A DNA stretch of 64,000 nucleotides from Thalassococcus sp. S3 (GTDB lineage: Bacteria > Pseudomonadota > Alphaproteobacteria > Rhodobacterales > Rhodobacteraceae): positions 4,585,001 to 4,649,000 of the forward strand of contig NZ_CP022303.1 of assembly GCF_004216475.1 (NCBI RefSeq). Reading direction: 5' to 3'. Positions 63,983-64,000 of the stretch are shown piece by piece. Each line of letters starts with the position of its first letter. Position 1 is the stretch's first letter. A program made the position numbers and the translations under genes. The notes below the pieces were generated by a model. It was not told the origin of the DNA, made no database searches, and saw only the letters and a program-made list of their open reading frames with translations.

Positions 63983-64000
63983 GCCGTATTTGTGCAGGAA

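Noticed and set aside
1..64000. CRISPR arrays, tRNA or rRNA genes, insertion sequences, phage genes
   Set aside because: I saw no regular spaced repeats, no cloverleaf with CCA end, and no transposase or phage structural signatures. The holin-like DUF1469 gene is a chromosomal stress gene, not a prophage.

Overview
The window (about 60% G+C, tightly packed operons, many ATGA overlaps) looks like a chromosomal segment of a marine alphaproteobacterium, most likely of the Roseobacter group (Rhodobacteraceae). The clues are a TAXI-type TRAP transporter, hydantoinase genes, an RTX-type secreted protein, perfect alphaproteobacterial EcfG (general stress sigma factor) promoters, and a type VI secretion locus of the Agrobacterium style (PpkA/FHA/TagF regulation, no visible tssJ). 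No rRNA, tRNA, CRISPR array or insertion sequence was recognised.

Layout. 1-9.6 kb: a catabolic region with hyuB (cut by the window edge)-hyuA-isochorismatase-like-GntR reading right, then sulfatase, fused TRAP permease and TAXI binding protein reading left, with a divergent LysR regulator. 9.7-13.5 kb: a 1235-residue secreted protein joining a trypsin-like protease, RTX-like repeats, a vWA domain, Calx-beta repeats and a LamG-like end. 14.1-15.7 kb: a SnoaL-like protein and a calcineurin-like phosphatase. 15.7-24.9 kb: a redox and signalling locus. A di-haem peroxidase, a histidine kinase and a double-receiver regulator read left. A membrane ferredoxin fused to an FHA domain, and a TerB-like/flavin reductase/[2Fe-2S] fusion, read right from the same gap. 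25-27 kb: two overlapping LysR genes.

27.7-54.9 kb: a nearly complete type VI secretion system (T6SS). The right-reading arm is tssK-tagH-tssL-tssM-tagF plus an unknown gene. The left-reading arm is tssA-B-C-hcp-E-F-G-clpV, an unknown gene and vgrG. The two arms converge at about 37.9 kb. Upstream of tssA lies a three-gene regulatory operon: a caspase-like protein lacking its catalytic pair with a peptidoglycan-binding end, a membrane c-haem/HAMP sensor without an output domain, and the Ser/Thr kinase PpkA. TssL carries an N-terminal acidic threonine motif that fits the PpkA-phosphorylates-TssL, FHA-binds-phosphothreonine control known in Agrobacterium. No tssJ, PAAR gene or PPM-type phosphatase gene was seen.

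55.2-61.2 kb: an envelope-stress region (PerM-like protein, DUF3618, holin-like DUF1469, YqjD-like, DUF1328, PRC-barrel, phospholipase D). Four EcfG-type promoters were read directly from the sequence, one of them in front of a 39-codon membrane peptide gene. 61.4-64 kb: an FAD oxidoreductase and a cyclopropane-fatty-acid synthase family methyltransferase, pointing to lipid modification.
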